Assembly (NCBI GenBank): GCA_964353405.1
Contig: CAYGWJ010000102.1
Coordinates: 1 to 13,371 of the forward strand
DNA: 13,371 nt
Source: JBGLNJ01 sp964353405
GTDB taxonomy: Bacteria > Chloroflexota > Anaerolineae > Fen-1058
Direction: 5' to 3'
The first letter of the stretch is position 1. Every line of letters begins with the position of its first letter. Made by a program: the position numbers and the translations under genes. Shown here one piece after another: positions 6,635 through 13,371 of the stretch. The notes beneath the pieces were generated by a model. It searched no databases. It was given only the letters and a program-made list of their open reading frames with translations, and was not told the DNA's origin.

Positions 6635-7672
6635 ATGAAGGCGGTTGTCAAGTATCTCCGCGGACAAGGGAATGTGGAGCTGCGTGAGGTCCCCGAGCCT
6701 AGCCCCGGCCCCGGCCAAGTTAAGGTAGAGGTCAAGGCGGCCGGGGTCTGCGGCTCGGACCTGCACATTTATCACGACGACATCAAGATCAATGTCGTCC
6801 CTCCCGTCGTGATGGGGCACGAGTTTGCCGGCGTGATCGTCGAGACCGGCCAAGAAGTCAAAAGCTACCAGGCCGGCGACCGGGTGACCTGTGAAACAAC
6901 CGCCGAATCTTGCGGCGTGTGTCTGCACTGCCGGACCGGGCACTATAATATGTGCGCCACCCGCAAGGTGGTGGGCTATGCCTTTGACGGCTGCTTTGCC
7001 CGCTACTGTGTGGTGAACGAGCGCCAGATCCACCGGCTTCCGGAGAACGTGGACTATATCGCTGGGGCGCTCACCGAACCGTTGGCCTGCTGTGTCCACG
7101 GGGTGCTGGAGTTGACGCACCTCTCGACGACCGACCTGGTTCTGATCACGGGGCCGGGCCCCATCGGTCTGTTTTGTCTGCAGTTGGTCAAGGCCGCGGG
7201 CGCCTATGCTGTGGTCTGCGGGACCGGGCAAGATGCCGAGCGCCTGGCGCTGGCGCGTCAGTTGGGGGCCGATGCGACGATTGATGTTCAGGCCCAGGAC
7301 GTGCTGGAATGGCTCGCCGCCAACGGCAAAGGGCCGGGCGCAGATGTCTTTCTGGAGTGTTCGGGCGCGCCAGCGGCAGCCCGCCTGGGCCTGGCGGCCA
7401 CCCGCCGCAGGGGCCGGTATACCCAGCTGGGACTGTCGAGCGGGCCGTTTGAGTTGGACTTTTCCCTGGTGGCCTACAAAGAGCTGCAGGTGACCGGCGC
7501 GCTGGGCCAGCGCTGGCCCGCCTGGGAGCACAGCCTTGACCTCATGCGCCGGGGCCAGGTCGATGCGAACCGACTGGTGAGCCACATCCTCCCCCTGGCC
7601 GAGTGGCGCAAGGCGTTCGAGATGGTCGAGGCGAAACAAGGCCTTAAAATCGTGTTGCAGCCAGGGGACTGA
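6635..7672 (+). CDS. Zinc-dependent medium-chain alcohol dehydrogenase (sorbitol/threonine dehydrogenase-like)
   Basis: This 345-aa MDR enzyme oxidises a secondary alcohol with NAD(P). Catalytic zinc ligands are C39 (VCGSD) and H62-E63 (GHEFAG), with E148 (TEPLAC) as the usual additional residue. The structural zinc lobe is intact, with C93, C96, C99 and C107. The nucleotide-binding loop GPGPIG is at 173-178. Length and motif order match sorbitol, threonine and galactitol dehydrogenases. GGAGG (6621-6625) precedes the ATG. The gene lies directly after an SDR and before a cupin, so it probably acts on the same sugar- or polyol-like intermediate; the exact substrate cannot be read from the sequence. 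Confidence 0.92.
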   Translation: MKAVVKYLRGQGNVELREVPEPSPGPGQVKVEVKAAGVCGSDLHIYHDDIKINVVPPVVMGHEFAGVIVETGQEVKSYQAGDRVTCETTAESCGVCLHCRTGHYNMCATRKVVGYAFDGCFARYCVVNERQIHRLPENVDYIAGALTEPLACCVHGVLELTHLSTTDLVLITGPGPIGLFCLQLVKAAGAYAVVCGTGQDAERLALARQLGADATIDVQAQDVLEWLAANGKGPGADVFLECSGAPAAARLGLAATRRRGRYTQLGLSSGPFELDFSLVAYKELQVTGALGQRWPAWEHSLDLMRRGQVDANRLVSHILPLAEWRKAFEMVEAKQGLKIVLQPGD

Positions 7673-7716
7673 GCACGAGCGCCGCTCCAACGGCTGCGAC
7701 AAGGAGCAAATTGACT

Positions 7717-8097
7717 ATGCACTATGTACTTGAGCAAGACGTAGAAGGTGACCGGATTGGCCCGCCGCATCAGCGGGTGATCCGCCACCTGGTGGCGCCC
7801 TATACCATGGGCAGCCAGCATTTGTGGCTGGGGACCAGCTCGGTTGACCCGGGTTTCACCAGCAATGCCCATTCCCACGAGGCTCAGGAAGAGGCCTTTT
7901 ACTGTGTCTCGGGCCGCGGCCGGATTCGGGTGGACGACGAAGAGATGCCGCTTGAGCCGGGGGCGGTCGTATACGTTCCGCCCAAGTGTGTTCACCAGTT
8001 GATCAACGATGGCGATGTCATCCTCAAATGCGTCTCGGTGGTTGCGCCGCCCTTTATTCCCGAGCAGTATCAGAAAGACCACTTGATCAAAAAGTGA
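7717..8097 (+). CDS. Single-domain cupin protein (first of two)
   Basis: This 126-aa protein is a small beta-barrel cupin. Motif 1 supplies H52, H54 and E59 (HSHEAQEEAFYCVSGRG) and motif 2 supplies H93 (VPPKCVHQLIN), the normal set of metal ligands. The ATG at 7717 follows AAGGAG (7701-7706) by ten bases; a TTG two codons upstream (7711) is only four bases away and is an alternative start. The metal site implies isomerase, epimerase, lyase or dioxygenase activity, or a sensor role; it is not assignable further. It lies 44 bases after the Zn-ADH. The second cupin at 10307 has the same ligands at the same residue numbers, so the two may be old duplicates or parallel members of one family. Confidence 0.85.
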   Translation: MHYVLEQDVEGDRIGPPHQRVIRHLVAPYTMGSQHLWLGTSSVDPGFTSNAHSHEAQEEAFYCVSGRGRIRVDDEEMPLEPGAVVYVPPKCVHQLINDGDVILKCVSVVAPPFIPEQYQKDHLIKK

Positions 8098-8162
8098 CCT
8101 GAAATGGACCTCCCGCATTTGACCAGTCCGGGGGTCCGTGACCCAATTGTCCTGGCCGGAAT

Positions 8163-8187
8163 CCGCGCCGGTCTAAGACCGGCGCGG
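8163..8187. repeat. GC-rich palindrome between cupin and SDR
   Basis: Arms CCGCGCCGGTCT (8163-8174) and AGACCGGCGCGG (8176-8187) are exact reverse complements around a single A. The core CGCCGGTCT / AGACCGGCG is shared with the palindrome at 5741-5763. The gap containing it (8098-8243) also holds a weaker stem (8106-8115 with 8128-8137). Neither has a T-run, so attenuation, transcript protection or a repeat-element origin are more likely than classical termination. Confidence 0.75.
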
Positions 8188-8243
8188 TCTGGGCTAGAAT
8201 GCCCGTGGCATCTTTGGAGTGGATGCCAGGAAAAGTGGCACGC

Positions 8244-8999
8244 ATGACAAATACAATATCTCTGGCAGGCAAAATTGCCATCATCACGGGAGGCGCCGGG
8301 GGCCTTGGGCTGGCGATTGCCGAGCAAATGGCGTCCGCCGGCGCCAAGGTGGCGCTGGTAGACTTGAAGGCGGACTGGGTGCAAGAGGCCGCCAGGAGCC
8401 TCGAGGCGAAAGGCTATGCGGCGATGCCGGTGGTCGCGGATGTGAGCGACGGGCAGTCGGTGCGGGCTGCGGTCGAGGCCGTGGTCCGGGCCTGGGGCCG
8501 AGTGGATATTCTGGTCAATAATGCGGGCATTTGCCCGCTGACTCTCCCCGAAGAAATCACCGAGGCGGAGTGGGATCGCGTGCTCGCCGTGAATCTCAAA
8601 GGGACGTTCCTGTTCAGCCAGGCGGTTATGCCCGTCATGCGGCGCCAGCACTCTGGTAAGATCATTAACATGACATCAAGCGCCGCGCAGACGGGAGGGC
8701 TGATCGCCGGCCTGCACTATTCGGCCTCCAAGGCGGGTATCATCGGCCTGACCCGGAGTCTGGCCCGCCTGCTGGCCCCCGAAATTCAAGTGAATGCGGT
8801 ATCACCGGGCATGATTGACACGCCGATGACGGACGGGTGGTCAGACACCGTCAAGGATAACGCGCTCCACCAAATGCCACTCCACCGAATGGGCAAACCG
8901 GCCGACGTGGCGTGGGCAGTGCTGTACCTGGCCTCAGAGGCCTCGGATTTTGTTGTCGGGCATACGCTGGCCGTAAGTGGCGGGCTGTATATGGGGTGA
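8244..8999 (+). CDS. Short-chain dehydrogenase/reductase (second SDR, FabG/sugar-dehydrogenase type)
   Basis: This 251-aa classical SDR has every motif intact: TGGAGGLG at 15-22, D40 after strand 2 (VALVDLK, favouring NAD over NADP), NNAG at 92-95, N117 (AVNLKG), S146, Y159 and K163 (YSASK), and VGHTLAVSGG near the end. The ATG at 8244 was chosen because SDRs normally begin only a few residues before the first strand (here GKIAIITGG) and an AGGAAAAG stretch lies upstream. In-frame ATGs at 8199 and 8223 would add 15 or 7 residues of non-family sequence. Unlike the first SDR, its nucleotide loop is canonical. The gene is set off by about 145 bases on each side, so it may have its own transcript. 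A polyol, keto-sugar or hydroxy-acid substrate is inferred from the neighbourhood. Confidence 0.87.
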   Translation: MTNTISLAGKIAIITGGAGGLGLAIAEQMASAGAKVALVDLKADWVQEAARSLEAKGYAAMPVVADVSDGQSVRAAVEAVVRAWGRVDILVNNAGICPLTLPEEITEAEWDRVLAVNLKGTFLFSQAVMPVMRRQHSGKIINMTSSAAQTGGLIAGLHYSASKAGIIGLTRSLARLLAPEIQVNAVSPGMIDTPMTDGWSDTVKDNALHQMPLHRMGKPADVAWAVLYLASEASDFVVGHTLAVSGGLYMG

Positions 9000-9143
9000 G
9001 GCCAATTCGGCAAGGGCCGGTGCTCAAAATCTGCCCGGGTGTAGAATGGTTTGACGTGCATGCATGCCAGGCAGCTTGCGACCAGGCGCCGGCGCTGGCC
9101 TGGCGAGTGCCGGGCCGGGCCCGGCGAGAGGAGTTTGAGTGAC

Positions 9144-10223
9144 ATGGAATTCAAGAGTCGCCTTCATCAGATGACGCAGACGACCCCAACCGCGCTGTGG
9201 AATGATTCCGCCTCGGTGTCGGAATTGTCGAGCTCGATCGATCTCAACGGCGCGGTGGGGGCGACCTGCAACCCGGTGATTGTCCTGAACGTGTTGAAGA
9301 GGGAATGGGCCGTCTGGAAGATCCGCATCCCGGAGATTATCCGCGAGATGCCCACGGCCTCCGATGAGGAGGTGGCCTGGAAGGTGGTGGAGGAGGTGTC
9401 GCAGAAGGCCGCCAAGCTGCTCCTGCCGATTTTTGAGCGGGGCAACGGGAAAGACGGGAGACTCTCCATCCAGACGAACCCAAAATTCTATCGGAATGCC
9501 GAGGCGATCGTGAAGCAGGCGGTGCACTTTGCCGGGCTGGCTCCGAATATGATTGTCAAGATCCCGGTGACGACGGCCGGGATCGAGGCGATTGAGGAGG
9601 CCACCTACCGGGGGGTGAGCGTCAACGCGACCGTGAGCTTTACGCTGCCGCAGGCGATTGCTGTGGCCGAAGCGGTGGAGCGCGGGTTCAAGCGGCGCGA
9701 AAAAAAAGGCTTGGACATCAGCCGCATGGGGCCCATATCGGTGCAAATGGTGGGGCGCCTGGATGATTGGCTGAAGGTGGTGGCCGAAAAGCAGGGCATC
9801 GTTGCCGACCCGTGGGTGCTGGATTGGGCCGGCGTGGCGGTGATGAAAAAGGCCTACCGCATCTACCGGGAGCGAGGCTACCGGCTGCGGCTGTTGAGTG
9901 CCGCCTTCCGGAACCACTTGCACTGGAGCGAGTTCATCGGCGGGGAGGTCGTGATTTCTCCGCCCTACGAGTGGCAGCAGCGCTTCAACGCCTCGAATGT
10001 GACGGTGGAGAACCGCATGGACAAGCCGGTGGACCCGGCCATCGTGGACCAACTCTATTCAAAATTCGTGGATTTCCGGCGCGCTTATGACGAGCAGGGG
10101 ATGACGGTCGCCGAGTTTGACAGCTTTGGATCCACGGCGCGGACGCTGCGGCAGTTCAGCAAAGCGACGGATGACCTGGTGACCTTGATCAGGGACATCC
10201 TGCTGCCCAACCCGGATGTGTAA
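9144..10223 (+). CDS. Transaldolase-family protein
   Basis: This 359-aa class I aldolase-fold protein transfers a dihydroxyacetone unit between sugar phosphates, or acts in a related aldol reaction. Family landmarks are D21 (WNDSAS), GATCNPVI at 39-46, the Schiff-base lysine K139 in IVKIPVTTAG, and GVSVNATVSFTLPQA from 157. The later FNASNVTVENRMDKP region and a C-terminal helical extension make it longer than E. coli TalB (about 317 aa) and much longer than the short TAL/FSA type. The ATG at 9144 has GAGGAG (9128-9133) ten bases upstream. The same frame stays open back to 9051, but that part is low-complexity and lacks a supported start. Placement next to a split transketolase suggests a dedicated sugar pathway rather than housekeeping pentose phosphate metabolism. 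Exact donor and acceptor are unknown. Confidence 0.88.
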   Translation: MEFKSRLHQMTQTTPTALWNDSASVSELSSSIDLNGAVGATCNPVIVLNVLKREWAVWKIRIPEIIREMPTASDEEVAWKVVEEVSQKAAKLLLPIFERGNGKDGRLSIQTNPKFYRNAEAIVKQAVHFAGLAPNMIVKIPVTTAGIEAIEEATYRGVSVNATVSFTLPQAIAVAEAVERGFKRREKKGLDISRMGPISVQMVGRLDDWLKVVAEKQGIVADPWVLDWAGVAVMKKAYRIYRERGYRLRLLSAAFRNHLHWSEFIGGEVVISPPYEWQQRFNASNVTVENRMDKPVDPAIVDQLYSKFVDFRRAYDEQGMTVAEFDSFGSTARTLRQFSKATDDLVTLIRDILLPNPDV

Positions 10224-10306
10224 AGTACCTTTGGCCCTGTGCGCCGCCTACGAAAACGGCGCGATGCCAGCCAGTGCGATTCAATTTAAGACAAGGAGAT
10301 CTCAAC

Positions 10307-10696
10307 ATGCCGGTCAAAGTAGCGCATCAAAAGGACATTGCGCTGGTGCATCTGCCGGGGCGCGATCTGCAGTGGATCGTCACCCCCGACACCGTCGGCG
10401 CCACGATGCTTTCGGCCTGCATCCTGACCGCCCCGCCCAAGTCCGTGGCGCGCCCCCTGCATGGCCACAAGGATGTGGAAGAAGCCCTCTTTATCATCCA
10501 GGGGGAGGGCGAGGCCTGGGTGGATGGCGAGCGAGCGCCGTTCAGCGCGGGCGACGCGGTGATGTTTCCCGCCAATTCCAAGCACCAGATTCGAAATACG
10601 GGCGATACTCCCATGGTGGTGGTCTGCATGTTTTCGGCAGTCACCCGGCCCGAGGCGTACGTGAATTATGACCGGGATGTGTTTGCCGAGGGGTAA
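10307..10696 (+). CDS. Single-domain cupin protein (second of two)
   Basis: This 129-aa cupin has both classic motifs. Motif 1 is HGHKDVEEALFIIQGEG with H52, H54 and E59; motif 2 is FPANSKHQIRN with H93 and N97. Metal binding is therefore expected. The ATG at 10307 is set by AAGGAG (10293-10298) eight bases upstream; an in-frame GTG at 10274 lacks such a site. It lies between the transaldolase and the transketolase, so a role in isomerising or otherwise processing a sugar intermediate is plausible, but no specific enzyme family can be named. Its metal ligands occur at the same residue numbers as in the cupin at 7717, though the two sequences are otherwise quite different. Confidence 0.85.
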   Translation: MPVKVAHQKDIALVHLPGRDLQWIVTPDTVGATMLSACILTAPPKSVARPLHGHKDVEEALFIIQGEGEAWVDGERAPFSAGDAVMFPANSKHQIRNTGDTPMVVVCMFSAVTRPEAYVNYDRDVFAEG

Positions 10697-10736
10697 AGAC
10701 TGACACGCAGAGTCAATTCAACAAGGACTTGCCGAT

Positions 10737-11573
10737 ATGGCCTATCAAAGGGAATCACTTATTCTTGAATTGGAAGAGCGGGCGCGCGATCTGCGCCTGG
10801 ACAGCCTGGACTTGATCCATCGTCGTGGCGCAGGGCACCCCGGCGGCGCCCTCTCCGCGGCCGAGATCATGGCGGCGCTTTTTTTCCACAAGCTGCGCCT
10901 CGACCCTGCCCGCCCGGATTGGCCGGAGCGCGACCGGTTCATCCTCAGCAAGGGGCATGCGTCGGCAATTCTTTACGCGGCGCTGGCCCGCCGCGGTTTT
11001 TTCCCTCAGGCAGACCTCAAAAATTGGGGGGCGCTGGATTGTCACCTGCAGGGCCACCCCGACCGGCTCAAGACGCCCGGCGTAGACATGACGTCCGGCA
11101 TCTTGGGGCACGGCATTGCTCTCGGCGCAGGCCTGGCGCTGGCGGCGCGCTTGAACAAGCTCAATTATCACATCTATGTGCTGCTGGGCGACGGGGAATG
11201 CCAGGGCGGGATTGTGTGGGAAGGCATGATGACGGCGGCCAAGTTCCGCCTCTCGAACCTGACCGCGATCGTCGACTACAACGATGTACAGCTGGACGGC
11301 CCGGTGCATGAAGTGATGCCCATGGAACCGCTGGTCGACAAATGGCGGGCCTTTAACTGGACCGTGCTCGAGATCAACGGGCACAATATGCGCCAGGTGG
11401 TGGAGGCTTTGGACACGGCCGGCGAGGTTCACGGCCGGCCTACGGTCATCATCGCCCACACGACCAAGGGCAAAGGGGTTTCGTTCATGGAAGACCAGGC
11501 CTATTGGCACGGCGTTCCGCCGAATGATGCCCAATATGCTCAAGCCGTCGACGAACTGGGGAGGAACGCCTGA
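10737..11573 (+). CDS. Transketolase N-terminal (PP) subunit
   Basis: This 278-aa protein is the thiamine-diphosphate pyrophosphate-binding half of a two-gene transketolase. It shows GHPGG (H34), SKGHAS (H74), GHPDR (H107) and the TPP/Mg signature GDGECQGGIVWE at 151-162 with D152 and N182 (DYNDVQLDG). Within that signature the second conserved Glu (usual pattern G-D-G-x-x-x-E-G) is Gly157, whereas E162 is kept. In transketolases the missing Glu belongs to the acidic network linking the two cofactor sites, so cofactor communication or partner pairing may differ here. The stop overlaps the start of the C-terminal gene by one base (TGATG), a typical translational-coupling arrangement. The two polypeptides together form the active site and transfer a two-carbon ketol unit between sugar phosphates. 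Confidence 0.94.
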   Translation: MAYQRESLILELEERARDLRLDSLDLIHRRGAGHPGGALSAAEIMAALFFHKLRLDPARPDWPERDRFILSKGHASAILYAALARRGFFPQADLKNWGALDCHLQGHPDRLKTPGVDMTSGILGHGIALGAGLALAARLNKLNYHIYVLLGDGECQGGIVWEGMMTAAKFRLSNLTAIVDYNDVQLDGPVHEVMPMEPLVDKWRAFNWTVLEINGHNMRQVVEALDTAGEVHGRPTVIIAHTTKGKGVSFMEDQAYWHGVPPNDAQYAQAVDELGRNA

Positions 11574-12511
11574 TGGCCGAGTTATCACTTCGCGAAGGTT
11601 ACGGCCGAGCGCTGGCCAAGTACGGCGAGGTCAACCCCAATGTCGTCGTGCTGGATGCGGATACGTCGGCCTCGACACTAACCTGCTATTTTGCCGAACG
11701 GTTTCCGGACCGCTTTTTTAACATCGGCATTGCCGAGCCATGTATGGTCGATGTGGGGGTCGGCCTGGCCCTGGGCGGAAAAATCCCGTTTGTGAACGCC
11801 TTTGCCGCGCTGCTGGCGTTGCGGGCGATGGAACAGATCCGGACGTGCGTCTGCTACGCGCGTACGAATGTCAAGCTGGCCTCGCATTATGCCGGCCTCT
11901 CGGATTTCAAGGACGGGCCGACTCACAATTCCATCTCGGATATTGCCCTCATGCGCGCGCTGCCTGAAATGACGGTGATTGTGCCCGCTGACGGCGCCGA
12001 AGCTGCGGCGTGGGTGCCGATTGTGGCCGAATACGATGGACCGGTCTACCTGCGCCTGAGCCGCGCCGGGGCGCTGCCGGCATACACCGCGGGCACGCCC
12101 CTGGCCATTGGCAAGGGGCTGACGCTGCGAGACGGGAAGGACGTGAGCATTGTGGCGACGGGCTCGATGGTGGGCCGGACGTTGGCGGCGGCCGATAAAC
12201 TGGCCGCGGAAGGCATCCGGGCGCGGGTGATCGAGATGCACACCATCAAGCCGCTTGACCGGGACCTGGTCATAAAAGCGGCTGAGGAAACGGGCGCGAT
12301 TGTCACGGCTGAGGAGCACTCGGTCATCGGCGGGCTGGGCGGAGCCGTGTCGGAGGCGCTGGCTGGCGCTCGCCCGACGGCGATAGAGCGCGTCGGCGTG
12401 GCCGACACATTTGCGCGCACGGCCTTCGACCCGGAATCGCTGATGGATGCCTTTGGCCTGGCGGTGGACGATGTGGTCGCCGCGGCTAAACGGGTGATGG
12501 CTCGCCGCTGA
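11573..12511 (+). CDS. Transketolase C-terminal (Pyr) subunit
   Basis: This 312-aa protein is the pyrimidine-binding half of the split transketolase plus the C-terminal domain. The catalytic Glu that activates the thiamine ring is E55 in NIGIAEPCMVDVG; family members often read A-E-Q there. Further landmarks are EQIRTCVCYARTNVKLAS (87-104), DGPTHNSISDIALMRALP (114-131, with H118) and the C-terminal TAEEHSVIGGLGGAVSEAL. The length is normal for the short C-subunits found in bacteria and archaea. The ATG overlaps the N-subunit stop by one base. Split transketolases of this kind occur in housekeeping and in dedicated sugar-catabolic operons; the neighbouring transaldolase, cupin and dehydrogenases favour the second role. 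Confidence 0.94.
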   Translation: MAELSLREGYGRALAKYGEVNPNVVVLDADTSASTLTCYFAERFPDRFFNIGIAEPCMVDVGVGLALGGKIPFVNAFAALLALRAMEQIRTCVCYARTNVKLASHYAGLSDFKDGPTHNSISDIALMRALPEMTVIVPADGAEAAAWVPIVAEYDGPVYLRLSRAGALPAYTAGTPLAIGKGLTLRDGKDVSIVATGSMVGRTLAAADKLAAEGIRARVIEMHTIKPLDRDLVIKAAEETGAIVTAEEHSVIGGLGGAVSEALAGARPTAIERVGVADTFARTAFDPESLMDAFGLAVDDVVAAAKRVMARR

Positions 12512-12559
12512 CAGGCGCGGCGGTCTGTGAGATACTCGAGTAGATGAAAGGACAAGAAC

Positions 12560-13371
12560 ATGGCTGTGAAGAAATTGAAGTATTGGGTAGGTGGAGAAGC
12601 GCTGGAATCCAAGACCAGCAAGTACATGGATTGTTATGATCCCTCCACCGGACAAGTGGTCGCTCAAGCGCCACAGTGCACGGCAGCCGAAGTGGAAGCG
12701 GCGGTGGCGGCGGCCCAGGCGGCCTTCCCGGCCTGGGCCGACACCCCGCCGAACCAGCGAGCGCAGGTGTTGTACCGGATGAAGGCCCTGCTGGACAAGC
12801 ACCTGGATGAGCTGACGCTGATGGTGGCCACGGAGAACGGCAAGGTGTGGGACGAATCCATGGGCGACGTGTTGAAGGTGACCGAGGTGGTCGAGTTCGC
12901 CTGCGGGATTCCGCACCTGATGATGGCGCCGGCGCTGATGAACTGCACAACGGGCTACGACACCACGCAGTACATGGAGCCGCTGGGGGTGTTCGCCGGC
13001 ATCGCGCCGTGGAACTTTCCGGCGATGATTCCGATGGGGTGGATGGCGCCTCTCTGCCTGGCGACGGGCAACACCCTGGTGCTCAAGGCGGCAAGCTTTG
13101 TGCCGCAGTCGTCTCTGCGGATTGCCGAGTTGTGGGCGGAGGCGGGGCTGCCCAAGGGCGTGTTGAACGTGGTGACCTGCTCACGAAACGAGGCCGAGAT
13201 CCTGCTGAGGCACCCGGATGTCAAAGGGGTCAGCTTTGTGGGATCCATGCCGGTGGGGCGGCATATCTACGCCACGGCCGCGGCGAACGGCAAGCGGGTG
13301 CAGGCGCTGGTCGAAGCCAAGAACCACGCGCTGGTGCTGCGGGATGCGGCGCTGGAGCGGACGGCGCGGGG
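12560..13371 (+). CDS. Aldehyde dehydrogenase, MmsA/IolA-like, truncated by window end
   Basis: The first 270 residues are present and the frame runs open to the right edge, so the catalytic Cys (expected about residue 285) is not seen. The sequence tracks CoA-acylating methylmalonate-semialdehyde dehydrogenases: GIPHLMMAP near 116-124, WNFPAMIPMG with the oxyanion Asn N152, VSFVGSMPVGRHIY at 224-237 and GKRVQALVEAKNHALVL at 244-260. As in MmsA, the usual ALDH general-base motif E-L-G-G-K is absent, replaced by V-E-A-K-N-H rather than MmsA's G-G-A-K-N-H. The NAD-ribose motif K-P-S-E is K-A-A-S (176-179), lacking the Glu. These changes could mean altered cofactor use or partial decay. It follows the transketolase after 48 bases and is a candidate terminal step for a small semialdehyde. 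Confidence 0.88.
   Translation, partial: MAVKKLKYWVGGEALESKTSKYMDCYDPSTGQVVAQAPQCTAAEVEAAVAAAQAAFPAWADTPPNQRAQVLYRMKALLDKHLDELTLMVATENGKVWDESMGDVLKVTEVVEFACGIPHLMMAPALMNCTTGYDTTQYMEPLGVFAGIAPWNFPAMIPMGWMAPLCLATGNTLVLKAASFVPQSSLRIAELWAEAGLPKGVLNVVTCSRNEAEILLRHPDVKGVSFVGSMPVGRHIYATAAANGKRVQALVEAKNHALVLRDAALERTAR

Noticed and set aside
5951..7702. 583-aa open frame on the minus strand
   Set aside because: It lies opposite two genes with complete SDR and Zn-ADH motifs. The protein shows no recognisable domain, and long antisense frames are expected in GC-rich coding DNA.
8199..8243. Longer start for the second SDR
   Set aside because: The added residues precede the normal SDR N-terminus and the upstream ATG lacks a Shine-Dalgarno sequence. 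It is kept only as an alternative.
9051..9143. 31-residue N-terminal extension of the transaldolase
   Set aside because: It is Arg/Gly/Ala-rich, lies before the only good ribosome binding site (9128-9133), and contains GC-rich inverted repeats typical of non-coding DNA here.
9024..10052. 342-aa open frame on the minus strand
   Set aside because: It is the shadow of the transaldolase gene, with His/Arg/Pro-rich composition and no motifs.
11678..12916. 412-aa open frame on the minus strand
   Set aside because: It spans the opposite strand of the transketolase C-half and the ALDH start; no family features were seen.
1..13371. CRISPR array, tRNA, rRNA or insertion sequence with transposase
   Set aside because: No regularly spaced direct repeats, cloverleaf-like genes or transposase-like proteins were recognised by reading both strands.

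Overview
This window comes from a GC-rich bacterium. All fifteen intact or edge-truncated genes lie on the + strand, and most have a near-consensus Shine-Dalgarno sequence (AAGGAGG, GAGGAG). Nothing here fixes the taxon. The overall look (about 60% GC or more, split transketolase, split molybdenum hydroxylase, dispersed GC-rich palindromes) would suit an environmental anaerobe such as a Chloroflexota or Bacillota-related lineage, but that is a low-confidence impression. There are no rRNA or tRNA genes, no CRISPR array and no recognisable transposase gene.

Layout. (1) 2-529: a small six-helix membrane protein of the DUF1097 type, visibly less GC-rich than the rest. (2) 639-4302: a molybdenum hydroxylase operon with FAD subunit, [2Fe-2S] subunit and a molybdopterin subunit split into two tightly coupled genes (434 + 334 aa), the arrangement known from nicotinate dehydrogenase. 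(3) 4303-4584: a 282-base gap holding a perfect 12-bp inverted repeat, directly followed by a decayed fragment of a second molybdenum-hydroxylase C-terminus and then another inverted repeat. (4) 4585-5754: a VOC-fold metalloprotein and a kynurenine-formamidase-type cyclase/hydrolase. (5) 5825-8999: SDR dehydrogenase, zinc alcohol dehydrogenase, cupin, second SDR. (6) 9144-12511: transaldolase-family protein, second cupin, and the N- and C-terminal halves of a transketolase. (7) 12560 to the right edge: an aldehyde dehydrogenase resembling CoA-acylating methylmalonate-semialdehyde dehydrogenase (MmsA/IolA), cut by the window end before its catalytic Cys.

Together the genes read as one catabolic island. 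A plausible but unproven flow is hydroxylation or aldehyde oxidation by the Mo enzyme, ring or lactone opening by the cyclase, polyol/keto-sugar oxidations by the two SDRs and the Zn-ADH, carbon-skeleton transfers by the transaldolase and transketolase, and oxidation of a small (semi)aldehyde, perhaps to an acyl-CoA, by the ALDH. No transporter with a clear substrate, no regulator and no Mo-cofactor maturation gene is visible, so the substrate cannot be named from this window.

The most unusual observations are the decayed second Mo-hydroxylase tail at 4368-4489, the split Moco subunit, two related palindromes at 5741-5763 and 8163-8187, and departures from normally conserved cofactor-binding residues in the first SDR, the transketolase N-half and the ALDH.
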